Source: CAYSLA01 sp964431685 (GTDB lineage: Bacteria > Armatimonadota > UBA5829). Taken from it: 8,717 nt of DNA. The stretch covers positions 1 to 8,717 of the forward strand of contig CAYSLA010000146.1 of assembly GCA_964431685.1 (NCBI GenBank), written 5' to 3'. The notes beneath the pieces are model-generated. The model was given only the letters and a program-made list of their open reading frames with translations. It was not told the origin of the DNA and did not search any database. This document shows, piece by piece, positions 1-5,825 of the stretch. Numbering within the stretch: position 1 is the first letter of the stretch; every line of letters starts with the position of its first letter. The translations under genes and the position numbers were made by a program.

Positions 1-7
1 TGCCATA

Positions 8-1198
8 TCATATATCATTTGGGCGCTTACCCACAAAGTTTCCCATAGAGCCCTCAATGTGATCACGGTTATCGGAGTGTATTGATACCGAATGGCCTCT
101 ACCCTCTATCTCAAGGTTTGACTCGGCCAGCTCCACAGCTTCATCAAAGTCCTCATAGACAAAAACCAGGCTAACTGGACAGAGTTTCTCCTTCCTCAGC
201 ATCCTGCGGTCTTCGGAAATGTCGCCCTTAACAAGTATCATGCGGCTTCCAGCCGGAATGCTGATTCCTGCCAGAGTGGCGACGTCATCCGCGGTGGCGC
301 CTACGCACCGCCTGTCGATCGTGCCGTCATTGTCGAACAGAACAGCCGCGAGCCTTTCAATGTCATTGGGATCATCGACATATGCTGCGCCCTGAGATTC
401 GAACGATTCAATCACACAAGACAGCTCCTCAGTCGGCACGATCACTGCCTGCTCACACGCACAAGGTAGTCCATTGTTGAACGTTCTCCCGATAATTACC
501 ATCTCCACCGCCGCGTCAATATCGATATTCCTGTCGAAAATGCAAGGAACATTGCCCGGACCGACACCGTACGCGGGTTTTCCGCTTGAATACGCCGCCT
601 TGACCACACCCATGCCGCCGGTCGCGACCACTACGTCTACCGCGGCCATCATCTCCCTTGTGATCTCTATGGATGGATTGGCGATGACCTGTATCAGATC
701 ATTCGGCACATCCAGTTTCTCAAGTGCCACGGCAACAAGCTCAAGTGTGCGCGCTATCGTCTTTGCGGTTTTGGGGTGAGGCGCCAGTATCACGGCGTTG
801 CCGCACTTCAGACTGAACATCGCGTTACTCATGAAGTTGGTAACGGGAATGGTCACTGGCAGTGCAACTCCGACGACTCCCATTGGTTTCGCTATCTCGA
901 CTATTCCGGTTACCTCATCACGGCCGATAATCCCAACCGACTTCTTGCCCTTGAGACTCCACCAGATGATCTCGGCTTTGCGCCTGTCCTGTTTGACATT
1001 GTCTTCGTAGTTGCCGAGTCCTGTCTCCTCAACTGTGAGACGGGCAAGCTCCTCAGCGTTATCGTGGACGGTCTTCGCTATCTCACGGACCACCAAATCT
1101 ATCCGTTCCTGAACGCTCTTCTCCCATTCGACCTGCGCGGCTCGAGCCAGTTCTACCATCCCGGTTATGGAAACGTCGGTGTTCACATCAGAAACCAT
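8..1198 (-). CDS. Acylating aldehyde dehydrogenase, C-terminally truncated
   Basis: CoA-acylating NAD(P)-dependent aldehyde dehydrogenase, cytoplasmic, expected to turn an aldehyde plus CoA into an acyl-CoA. The sequence resembles the EutE/SucD/sulfoacetaldehyde dehydrogenase (SauS) group: TGLGNYEDN near residue 59, an ILAPHPKTA cofactor-region motif near 137, GVGPGNVP near 211, the catalytic Cys at 246 in NGLPCACEQ, and REKLCPVS-like KEKLCPVS near 336. The start is the ATG at 1198, because AGGAGGG (1207-1213) lies 8 nt upstream and inside the end of the preceding lyase gene, only 4 nt away, so translation is probably coupled. The longer frame to 1243 has no comparable site. It encodes 396 residues, whereas relatives have about 460-490. 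The frame stops at TGA (8-10) just after HSVSIHSDNRDHIE, so the C-terminal NAD/oligomerisation segment with the usual GCGxWGxN motif is missing. Either the gene is broken or a frameshift lies at the window edge. The substrate cannot be read from sequence. Confidence 0.85.
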   Translation of the reverse strand: MVSDVNTDVSITGMVELARAAQVEWEKSVQERIDLVVREIAKTVHDNAEELARLTVEETGLGNYEDNVKQDRRKAEIIWWSLKGKKSVGIIGRDEVTGIVEIAKPMGVVGVALPVTIPVTNFMSNAMFSLKCGNAVILAPHPKTAKTIARTLELVAVALEKLDVPNDLIQVIANPSIEITREMMAAVDVVVATGGMGVVKAAYSSGKPAYGVGPGNVPCIFDRNIDIDAAVEMVIIGRTFNNGLPCACEQAVIVPTEELSCVIESFESQGAAYVDDPNDIERLAAVLFDNDGTIDRRCVGATADDVATLAGISIPAGSRMILVKGDISEDRRMLRKEKLCPVSLVFVYEDFDEAVELAESNLEIEGRGHSVSIHSDNRDHIEGSMGNFVGKRPNDI

Positions 1199-1202
1199 GG
1201 AT

Positions 1203-2090
1203 CTAACCCTCCTGCAACTGTTGATCTGTCTTCCCAGCCGCAAGCAGAATATCTTTCAGCCTGTAGTAGACCGGATAGTCCACCATAAGGCCGTCAACCG
1301 CCACAGCTCCTCTGCCAAGGCTCTGCGCTTCCTCAAAGGCCGATACTGCCTTTGCGGCCCGCTCAATCTCGGCACGTGACGGTGAGAATACTTCGTTTAC
1401 GACTTCGACCTGTTTTGGATGAATGCATAGCTTGCCACCACAGCCGCAGCCTTTCGCACGCATTGAGTCAACGCGGAGTCCATCCAAGTCGTGAATATCC
1501 ACCATGTACGGTGTGTCGATTGGGCGGGCAATCCCTGCCGCTCTCGATGCCACCGCTATTCTCGAACGAGCATACATCAATTCATCGCCATCGCAAGTCA
1601 TGTCGATGCCCATGTCCAGAGTATAGTCCGCGGCGCCGAATGCAAGCGCCGTTAACCTTCCAGTCGCAGAGCAGGCGATGCGGTATACGTTTTCGAGGGC
1701 CATTGCGCTTTCGATGAATGCAACAAGCCCGACCGAACATCCCGTCCGATCAATCCCCTTCTCACAATCATCTATGAGCGCCGCAACCTGCTCGACATCA
1801 TCGGGCGTTCCAGGTTTGGGCAGAACTATGCTCGAGACGGACGGCACAATAGCCGCACGAATATCGTCTTCGAACCATTCCGTATCCAGCGCATTGACCC
1901 TGACCCAGATGTTTCTTCGCTCACAACCGGATGCATTCCGAGCAATAGTCGCTCTGGATGACGGTTTTTCACTCGGTGGCACACTGTCTTCCAGATCGAT
2001 TATCACGGCATCTGCGGCGGATGCAAGCGCCTTCTCCACCCGATCAGGCCTGTTTGCGGGAACGAACAACGCGGTTCTTATAAGACCCAC
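1203..2090 (-). CDS. CitE/HpcH-like CoA-ester lyase
   Basis: Member of the HpcH/HpaI-CitE TIM-barrel superfamily, closest in style to CitE-like malyl-CoA or citramalyl-CoA lyases, which cleave or form C-C bonds in hydroxyacyl-CoA esters with a divalent metal. Visible motifs in the 295-residue product: FVPANRPDR (9-17), IDLEDSVP (31-38), RVNA (64-67), VLPKP (89-93), AFIES with putative metal ligand E127, FGAADYTLDMG with D155, CIHPKQ (222-227) and a C-terminal GLMVDYPVYYRLKDIL helix typical of the CoA-dependent subgroup. I chose GTG at 2090: the family N-terminus begins immediately after it and AGGA (2098-2101) sits 7 nt upstream. The frame is open to 2378, but that extension translates a palindromic repeat and the end of the preceding gene. 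It follows the IolN-like gene after 239 nt and precedes the acylating dehydrogenase by 4 nt. The pair suggests a lyase whose aldehyde or CoA product is shared with the dehydrogenase; this is inference. Confidence 0.88.
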   Translation of the reverse strand: MGLIRTALFVPANRPDRVEKALASAADAVIIDLEDSVPPSEKPSSRATIARNASGCERRNIWVRVNALDTEWFEDDIRAAIVPSVSSIVLPKPGTPDDVEQVAALIDDCEKGIDRTGCSVGLVAFIESAMALENVYRIACSATGRLTALAFGAADYTLDMGIDMTCDGDELMYARSRIAVASRAAGIARPIDTPYMVDIHDLDGLRVDSMRAKGCGCGGKLCIHPKQVEVVNEVFSPSRAEIERAAKAVSAFEEAQSLGRGAVAVDGLMVDYPVYYRLKDILLAAGKTDQQLQEG

Positions 2091-2097
2091 TTCCTGA

Positions 2098-2101
2098 TCC
2101 T
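2098..2101 (-). promoter_or_regulatory. Ribosome binding site deciding the GTG start of the lyase
   Basis: AGGA on the minus strand, 7 nt before GTG 2090. It supports a GTG start that gives a normal-length CitE-like protein instead of the artefactual long frame. An ATA codon three codons further in would also fit the family N-terminus but is a much rarer start. Confidence 0.5.
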
Positions 2102-2142
2102 GCCTTTCGTCTCGTCCTTTCGCAATAGTTTCGCGACTCAAA

Positions 2143-2224
2143 TGTGTGTCATCCCGACCCGCGGGAGGAATCTCGGGGTCCTGAACTTGCTTGCCGAATC
2201 TCCCACGGGTCAAAATGACACACA
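2143..2224. repeat. 82-bp palindromic intergenic repeat (copy A)
   Basis: Near-palindrome between the IolN-like and lyase genes. The outer 10 bases TGTGTGTCAT (2143-2152) pair perfectly with ATGACACACA (2215-2224). With three mismatches the arms then continue through GACCC, and with one further mismatch through GGGAG, giving arms of about 26 nt around a 30-nt centre with AATCTCGGGGTCCTGAACTT. The GTCAT ends and the GGGAGGAATCTCGG core resemble the GTCATTTCGAGC-type palindromes widespread between genes in many bacterial phyla. Its core also matches copy B in the other intergenic gap of this operon. It is likely a small non-autonomous (MITE/REP-like) element. When transcribed it would fold into a long hairpin that could affect mRNA stability between cistrons. 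Confidence 0.72.
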
Positions 2225-2260
2225 CTGCCCTATCGGGGTTCGCATTTTTTCGGTGTTCCT

Positions 2261-2281
2261 GCCGGCAACCAGGTTGCCGGC
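2261..2281. repeat. Perfect 10-bp inverted repeat
   Basis: GCCGGCAACC (2261-2270) and GGTTGCCGGC (2272-2281) are exact reverse complements around a single base. The palindrome lies 49 nt beyond the IolN-like stop codon in the direction of transcription. There is no T-run after it on the minus strand (AGGAACACCG follows), so it is not a classical intrinsic terminator. It could be an mRNA-stabilising 3' hairpin. Confidence 0.65.
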
Positions 2282-2329
2282 GGGCTATTGTCCCGAAATG
2301 TGACCTGTGGGCAATGAGATCACCGCCCG

Positions 2330-3445
2330 TTAAGGCGACTCCATCCCAATTTTCCCAATCCCGTAGACGCTCTTCCAACCTGGGCTCAGAGGCTCCAGCA
2401 GATAGGGCTCCATCTCCTCGGCGGTGCGCAGAGTGATCTTCTCCACCGGCGGCACTTTGCCCGGAGGATAAGCCTCCAGGATCTGGTCGATGCAGAGCAC
2501 GAGATATTTCATTATCCCGAGAATCGGCCGCTTGGCCTTGGTTGCTGTCGCGATCCTGGGGTTGCCGATGACTCCTTCCGGTGTGGATGCAAGCTCTATC
2601 CCCACGTGCCCCTCACCCTCGGACCATCGGTGAGGTCTGTGGAATGTGTCAACCGAGATGTCGAAGTGACCGCCAGGCAGGAATGACTCTCCCCAGGCTT
2701 CTTCGCACGCACTCATATCCACCATATCCGGAAAAAGCAGTTGAGCCACGCTGGTCTCGGCCTCATCGGCGTGAATGAATGGCCCGTCGAGTGAGTCATC
2801 CTTGGCTCTCGGGTAGAAGAATTCTCTTACCGCCCTGTGCCAATCAACAACCTGGAATATCCCCGGCAATTGGTAACGGAACATGAACTCGTGGATCGCC
2901 GTCTCCAGTTGCCACAGCTGTCCGTGGTTGTTTACGATTATGATCTTGCGGAAACCATCATTCCAGAGTCCCAGCATCACATGGACCAGTATCTCCTTCA
3001 CGATGGTCTGGGGCATCACGATCGTGCCTGGCATCCCTGCGTGGTGGAACGGATGTCCGCCGTAGCTAAGTGGGTTGTGAGCCAGCGTCACAGGGGCGCC
3101 CCTCTTCTCGGTGTACCGCCTGATACCCTCGCAGAACTGTGTCACCATGAAAGAATCAAGCCCTGAGTTGGCGTGCATCCCATGGTTTTCGGTGCATCCG
3201 ACCGGTATTATGCATACATCGTTGCGGCGGCGGTTCTCAACAAGTTTGGACCTGGGAGTTGTCTGGATATAGCATCCCGGTTTGCCCAGTTCCGATGGCG
3301 AAGGAATGCCGAACTGGGCAAGCTCGGCATCCATCTGCTCCTCGGTCATATCCCATATCTGTTTTTTCAAGCGACCAACTTCGGTATCTTCGAAGTAGAT
3401 CGCCGGGTTATCGGTCATAATCCATTTTGGAACCTGTGCAGACAA
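2330..3445 (-). CDS. iolN: Creatininase-family hydrolase, 3-dehydro-scyllo-inosose hydrolase-like
   Basis: Metal-dependent hydrolase of the creatininase fold, 371 residues, expected in the cytoplasm. The family signature is clear: PVGCTENHGMH (81-91) supplies E86, H88 and H91, D97 follows in SGLDSF, VNNHGQ (171-176) supplies H174, and HADEAETS (225-232) carries the acidic ligand. The extra N-terminal region (about 75 residues) and the GWKSVYGIGKIG-like C-terminus fit the subgroup annotated as 3-dehydro-scyllo-inosose hydrolase (IolN) better than true creatinine amidohydrolases. IolN opens the ring of a diketo-inositol to a keto-gluconate. The neighbouring IolM-like gene, whose product is IolN's substrate, strongly supports this. 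The start is TTG at 3445, because GGAGG (3455-3459) is 9 nt upstream. The first ATG (3418) lacks an SD site. The gap to the upstream dehydrogenase is 284 nt and holds repeat copy B. Assignment by motif memory and context, not by database search. Confidence 0.83.
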   Translation of the reverse strand: MSAQVPKWIMTDNPAIYFEDTEVGRLKKQIWDMTEEQMDAELAQFGIPSPSELGKPGCYIQTTPRSKLVENRRRNDVCIIPVGCTENHGMHANSGLDSFMVTQFCEGIRRYTEKRGAPVTLAHNPLSYGGHPFHHAGMPGTIVMPQTIVKEILVHVMLGLWNDGFRKIIIVNNHGQLWQLETAIHEFMFRYQLPGIFQVVDWHRAVREFFYPRAKDDSLDGPFIHADEAETSVAQLLFPDMVDMSACEEAWGESFLPGGHFDISVDTFHRPHRWSEGEGHVGIELASTPEGVIGNPRIATATKAKRPILGIMKYLVLCIDQILEAYPPGKVPPVEKITLRTAEEMEPYLLEPLSPGWKSVYGIGKIGMESP

Positions 3446-3454
3446 TTTAGTTAT

Positions 3455-3459
3455 CCTCC
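3455..3459 (-). promoter_or_regulatory. Ribosome binding site for the TTG start of iolN
   Basis: GGAGG on the minus strand, 9 nt before TTG 3445. It is the only good SD near the start and favours the TTG over the ATG ten codons further in. It sits beyond the hairpin-rich repeat, so iolN can be translated independently of the upstream cistron. Confidence 0.65.
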
Positions 3460-3493
3460 AATTTCGCGGTAGGTTCGTAGGTAAGCACTTCGA

Positions 3494-3640
3494 ATGTCAT
3501 TCGGCAGCAGCGTGAGGTCCGGCAGTCAAGTTCAGGATCAGGGAGATTTCTCCCTGCGGTCCTAAGGAACTCCCCTGATTTGGGGAGTTCCTACCCAAAA
3601 CAACCGCGCTATCCGCGCGGTATAGTGCTCGAAATGACAT
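3494..3640. repeat. Hairpin-rich intergenic repeat (copy B), inverted relative to copy A
   Basis: ATGTCATT (3494-3501) and AATGACAT (3633-3640) bound a 147-bp stretch between the iolM-like and iolN-like genes. Read on the minus strand it starts GTCATTTCGAGC and contains GGGAGAAATCTC, the classic form of this palindrome class. Minus-strand 3561-3521 aligns over about 40 nt with copy A 2156-2194 (GACC-GC-GGGAG-AATCTC, then TCCTGAACTTG and TGCC). Three inner hairpins are perfect: 3539-3546/3549-3556 (8 bp, 2-nt loop), 3565-3575/3582-3592 (11 bp, 6-nt loop) and 3603-3609/3615-3621 (7 bp). None is followed by a T-run on the minus strand. It may cause partial attenuation or protect mRNA ends. Confidence 0.7.
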
Positions 3641-3699
3641 AACTGCGTGCTCCCTTACAGATGAGCATCCGGCAGTCAATACTTAATCAGCCGTGAGTT

Positions 3700-3720
3700 G
3701 CCCTGAGTTCAACCCAGGGC
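3700..3720. repeat. Small inverted repeat just after the iolM-like stop
   Basis: GCCCTG (3700-3705) and CAGGGC (3715-3720) can pair around a 9-nt loop. On the minus strand the hairpin begins 10 nt past the iolM-like stop codon. No T-run follows, so it is more likely a 3' mRNA hairpin than a terminator, and the operon probably reads through. Confidence 0.45.
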
Positions 3721-3729
3721 TGCGTCTGC

Positions 3730-4896
3730 CTAGTACTGCGTTACCATGACTTTTGAATCTACGAGCTTCTCGGTCTCCTTCACTGCGTCCATAGCCCTGT
3801 CAAGCGGAAATCGCGAGGTGATCATGACTCTCGGGTCGATCTTCTTGGCGGCCATTAGTCTTATCACCGACGGGAAGATGTCGCGACCGGAATGACCTAC
3901 AGTTCCGTGAATGTGAAGCATCTCCCATTGAACCCTGAGCACCCCTAGCGGCACCCGTTTGGCGCCCATACCCGCCTGCACGATCTTCCCCGATGGAGCA
4001 AGTACTTCCTCGAATATGGGGTAAGTGTGCTCGCCGGCCGCCGCCGCCTCCACAGCCATCTTGACACCGTCGCCGTGGGTGTAGTCCATAATGACATCCA
4101 CGGCACTCACGCCCGCCGCCGTGGGATCGAAGGCGAAGTCTGCGCCCATCTGTTTGGCCATCTGTCGGCGGCTTTCCGAGGGCTCCATTGCGATTACTCT
4201 CGCCGCGCCTGACGCGCGCGCGAGCGCGATCGACAGAAGCCCGATAGGGCCGGTCCCAGCCACGAGCACATTTCCGCCTGGCTGGAAGCCTTCCGCCGAT
4301 ATGAACATGCCGTTATAGGCCACAGAAGTTGGCTCCACCATCGCACCCAATTCATACATGGCGGCTGTGTCGCCACCGTAAGCCTCTCCGATCGCGTCTA
4401 TCTTCCAACAGTACTTGGCCTTGCACACAACGTACTCAGCAAATCCGCCCTGGTTAGTGACGCCGATCTCGTCCAGGTTGCGGCACTGGTTAACTAGTCC
4501 TGCTCGACAGGGTGTGCACTCTCCGCACCAGTTCATCTCTTCCACGCAGACGGCATCGCCCGCCTTAAGATCAAGGACACCAGAACCGACTTCGGCGACT
4601 TCGCCAGACCACTCGTGGCCGAGAACAACAGGAAGCCTGCAGTGCCCGGGATACGCCGTATAGCCCTCCTCATCTCTTTGGGAAAGATGGACATCTGACC
4701 CACAGACTCCGCATGCCTTTACGTTGACCAACACCTCTCCCGGCCCCGGAGAAGGCACAGGAATATCCACCATCTTCAGTTCAGGTCCGAAAAAGACCTC
4801 GCTGCCCTTATAGCTCTTACCAGTGCGCTTCTCATAGTCAGTAACCACACGGCTGGCTTTTGGGCTAAACGACCCATCAAGAAGCAATGCTTTCAT
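3730..4896 (-). CDS. iolM: Zinc-dependent dehydrogenase, scyllo-inosose 3-dehydrogenase-like
   Basis: Medium-chain zinc dehydrogenase of 388 residues. Catalytic-zinc ligands are visible as C65 (ACGVCGSDVH), H94-E95 (LGHEWSG) and E188 (MVEPTSVAYN). The structural zinc site is C124, C127, C130 and C138. The Rossmann glycine motif GTGPIG is at 214-219, with an acidic residue (E238) at the end of the second strand, favouring NAD. A roughly 25-residue N-terminal insertion before the PGPGEVLV segment, the SQRDEEGYTAYPG stretch, EEMNWCG and the EPTSVAYN region match my memory of Thermotoga IolM (scyllo-inosose 3-dehydrogenase). IolM oxidises scyllo-inosose to a diketo-inositol, the substrate of IolN encoded next. 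The start is ATG 4896, with a near-perfect SD AAGGAGGTG (4901-4909) 4 nt upstream. The frame open to 4968 extends over the operator and leader and is not used. First gene of the operon, from the promoter at 4977-5005. Sorbitol- or threonine-type dehydrogenases are the fallback identity. Confidence 0.87.
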   Translation of the reverse strand: MKALLLDGSFSPKASRVVTDYEKRTGKSYKGSEVFFGPELKMVDIPVPSPGPGEVLVNVKACGVCGSDVHLSQRDEEGYTAYPGHCRLPVVLGHEWSGEVAEVGSGVLDLKAGDAVCVEEMNWCGECTPCRAGLVNQCRNLDEIGVTNQGGFAEYVVCKAKYCWKIDAIGEAYGGDTAAMYELGAMVEPTSVAYNGMFISAEGFQPGGNVLVAGTGPIGLLSIALARASGAARVIAMEPSESRRQMAKQMGADFAFDPTAAGVSAVDVIMDYTHGDGVKMAVEAAAAGEHTYPIFEEVLAPSGKIVQAGMGAKRVPLGVLRVQWEMLHIHGTVGHSGRDIFPSVIRLMAAKKIDPRVMITSRFPLDRAMDAVKETEKLVDSKVMVTQY

Positions 4897-4900
4897 GAAA

Positions 4901-4909
4901 CACCTCCTT
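4901..4909 (-). promoter_or_regulatory. Strong ribosome binding site of iolM
   Basis: AAGGAGGTG on the minus strand is close to a perfect anti-16S complement and ends 4 nt before ATG 4896. It rejects the longer upstream frame. Confidence 0.8.
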
Positions 4910-4921
4910 CTCAAGAATACC

Positions 4922-4954
4922 TGTGCAACGAACCCACGCAGCGCGTGTTGCACA
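4922..4954. repeat. Leader hairpin of the iolM operon
   Basis: TGTGCAAC (4922-4929) and GTTGCACA (4947-4954) form an exact 8-bp inverted repeat with a 17-nt spacer. It lies in the 5' untranslated leader between the predicted transcription start (about 4970) and the SD. It could stabilise the mRNA 5' end. No competing structure over the SD is evident. Confidence 0.5.
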
Positions 4955-4957
4955 CAG

Positions 4958-4967
4958 TGGTATACCA
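4958..4967. promoter_or_regulatory. Predicted GntR operator O1 (operon side)
   Basis: TGGTATACCA is a perfect 10-bp palindrome of the kind bound by FadR-subfamily GntR repressors (ExuR/UxuR sites share this core). It covers about +4 to +13 of the predicted iolM transcript. Bound repressor would block initiation or clearance. The same GGTATACC core recurs at 5118-5125 before the gntR gene, and I found no third copy in the window. Confidence 0.78.
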
Positions 4968-4976
4968 TAGTTCCGT

Positions 4977-5005
4977 AGGATAGCAGACCACGCCACCATT
5001 GTCAA
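4977..5005 (-). promoter_or_regulatory. Sigma70-type promoter of the iolM operon
   Basis: On the minus strand TTGACA (5005-5000) is separated by exactly 17 nt from TATCCT (4982-4977). The -35 box is a perfect consensus and the -10 matches four of six positions. The predicted start is near 4970, giving a leader of roughly 74 nt to ATG 4896. Confidence 0.75.
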
Positions 5006-5079
5006 GTGTTGAATTCTGCAATTCTCTCGGAGGGTGAACCACGCCTTGGCAGTGCCGTGACCACCAATGCGCGTTCCGG

Positions 5080-5108
5080 TTGACAAGCTACTGAAAATCA
5101 GCCATACT
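5080..5108 (+). promoter_or_regulatory. Sigma70-type promoter of the gntR gene
   Basis: TTGACA (5080-5085), 17-nt spacer, then CATACT (5103-5108), four of six to consensus. The predicted start is near 5115. It faces away from the operon promoter, with the two -35 boxes about 75 bp apart. Confidence 0.65.
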
Positions 5109-5117
5109 ATGTCAGTC

Positions 5118-5125
5118 GGTATACC
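5118..5125. promoter_or_regulatory. Predicted GntR operator O2 (autoregulatory)
   Basis: The GGTATACC palindrome (CGGTATACCAT in context) starts about 3 nt after the predicted gntR transcription start, the same geometry as operator O1. A match with identical spacing in both promoters argues for a common repressor, most simply the GntR protein encoded just downstream. Confidence 0.72.
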
Positions 5126-5183
5126 ATCTATCGCGATGGTAATGACCCAGGCAATTCATTCCAGGATCAGGTTAACACACCCT

Positions 5184-5825
5184 ATGGCTACCAGAAGACT
5201 CGACCGGAAAGCATACAGTGCGATAAGGACTATGGTTCTAAGCGGAGAGCTTGGAGCCGGGCAAAGCGTTGCGGAAAGAAAGCTTGCGCAGAAGCTCGGT
5301 ATGAGCAGGACCCCTGTGCGTGCCGCGATTGCGGAGCTCGAGCGAGAAGGACTGATCCGCAACGTCAGCCCGCGCTCTCGAGCTGTTTCCGAGATCAGCC
5401 TTCAAGACGTAGTGGAAATATACGATCTGCGGGAAATGCTGCATGGGATGGCTGCGAGACTGCTTGCGCGACGAGTCACGGAGAGCCAGATCAAGGAACT
5501 TATGAAGCTCGCTGAGAAAGTCGATGTGCTGATTAGCTTTGGGCCGGACGAGAGTGAGTTTCACAGGTACATTACCTCAAAGTGTGGAAATGCTCGGCTT
5601 GCACAGTTCGCCGCTTCCGTTGAAGTTCAGCTTTCTCGCCTGCGATTCCACGAAATGCAGGCGAGAAAGACTATGTCTATGGACAATCCGAAGTTTCACG
5701 AGCCTACACACAAGGAAATCGTAGAAGCTATAGCCAACGGAGATTCCGATAGAGCAGAAGAACTTGCGCGAGCCCACACGCGCGAGGCTAAGGACAGCCT
5801 CCTTCGGTACATTCTTGGCGGATAG
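5184..5825 (+). CDS. GntR-family transcriptional repressor, FadR/FCD subfamily
   Basis: Regulator of 213 residues. Residues 6-70 are a winged helix-turn-helix: AYSAIRTMVLSGELGAGQ, the recognition region LAQKLGMSRTPVRAAIAELE and the wing EGLIRNVSPRSRAVSE. Residues 73-205 are an all-helical FCD ligand domain (DVVEIYDLREMLHGMAARLLA). Three histidines of the FCD metal site are visible (H127 in SEFHRYI, H176 in THKEI, H198 in RAHTREA). The usual Asp four residues before the first His is Glu123 here. The ligand is probably a carboxylate or sugar-acid intermediate of the adjacent pathway. The gene is divergent from iolM across a 287-nt region carrying two facing promoters and two GGTATACC operators. 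The start is uncertain: ATG 5184 gives a family-length protein with only a weak, distant AGG site, while in-frame ATGs at 5136 and 5142 are possible. Starts upstream of about 5115 are excluded by the promoter. Confidence 0.88.
   Translation: MATRRLDRKAYSAIRTMVLSGELGAGQSVAERKLAQKLGMSRTPVRAAIAELEREGLIRNVSPRSRAVSEISLQDVVEIYDLREMLHGMAARLLARRVTESQIKELMKLAEKVDVLISFGPDESEFHRYITSKCGNARLAQFAASVEVQLSRLRFHEMQARKTMSMDNPKFHEPTHKEIVEAIANGDSDRAEELARAHTREAKDSLLRYILGG

Noticed and set aside
776..1288. 170-codon plus-strand frame
   Set aside because: Antisense to the aldehyde dehydrogenase, no SD, and no protein-like features.
2091..2378. N-terminal extension of the lyase frame
   Set aside because: It translates a palindromic repeat and overlaps the 3' end of iolN. 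The family N-terminus and an SD support GTG 2090.
3565..3592. 11-bp perfect hairpin as an intrinsic terminator of iolM
   Set aside because: No T-run follows on either strand. It is better explained as part of the intergenic repeat.
3497..3679. 60-codon minus-strand frame between iolM and iolN
   Set aside because: It lies almost entirely in the hairpin-rich repeat copy B and has no SD.
4897..4968. 24-codon N-terminal extension of iolM
   Set aside because: It would start inside the operator, and the SD AAGGAGGTG clearly marks ATG 4896.
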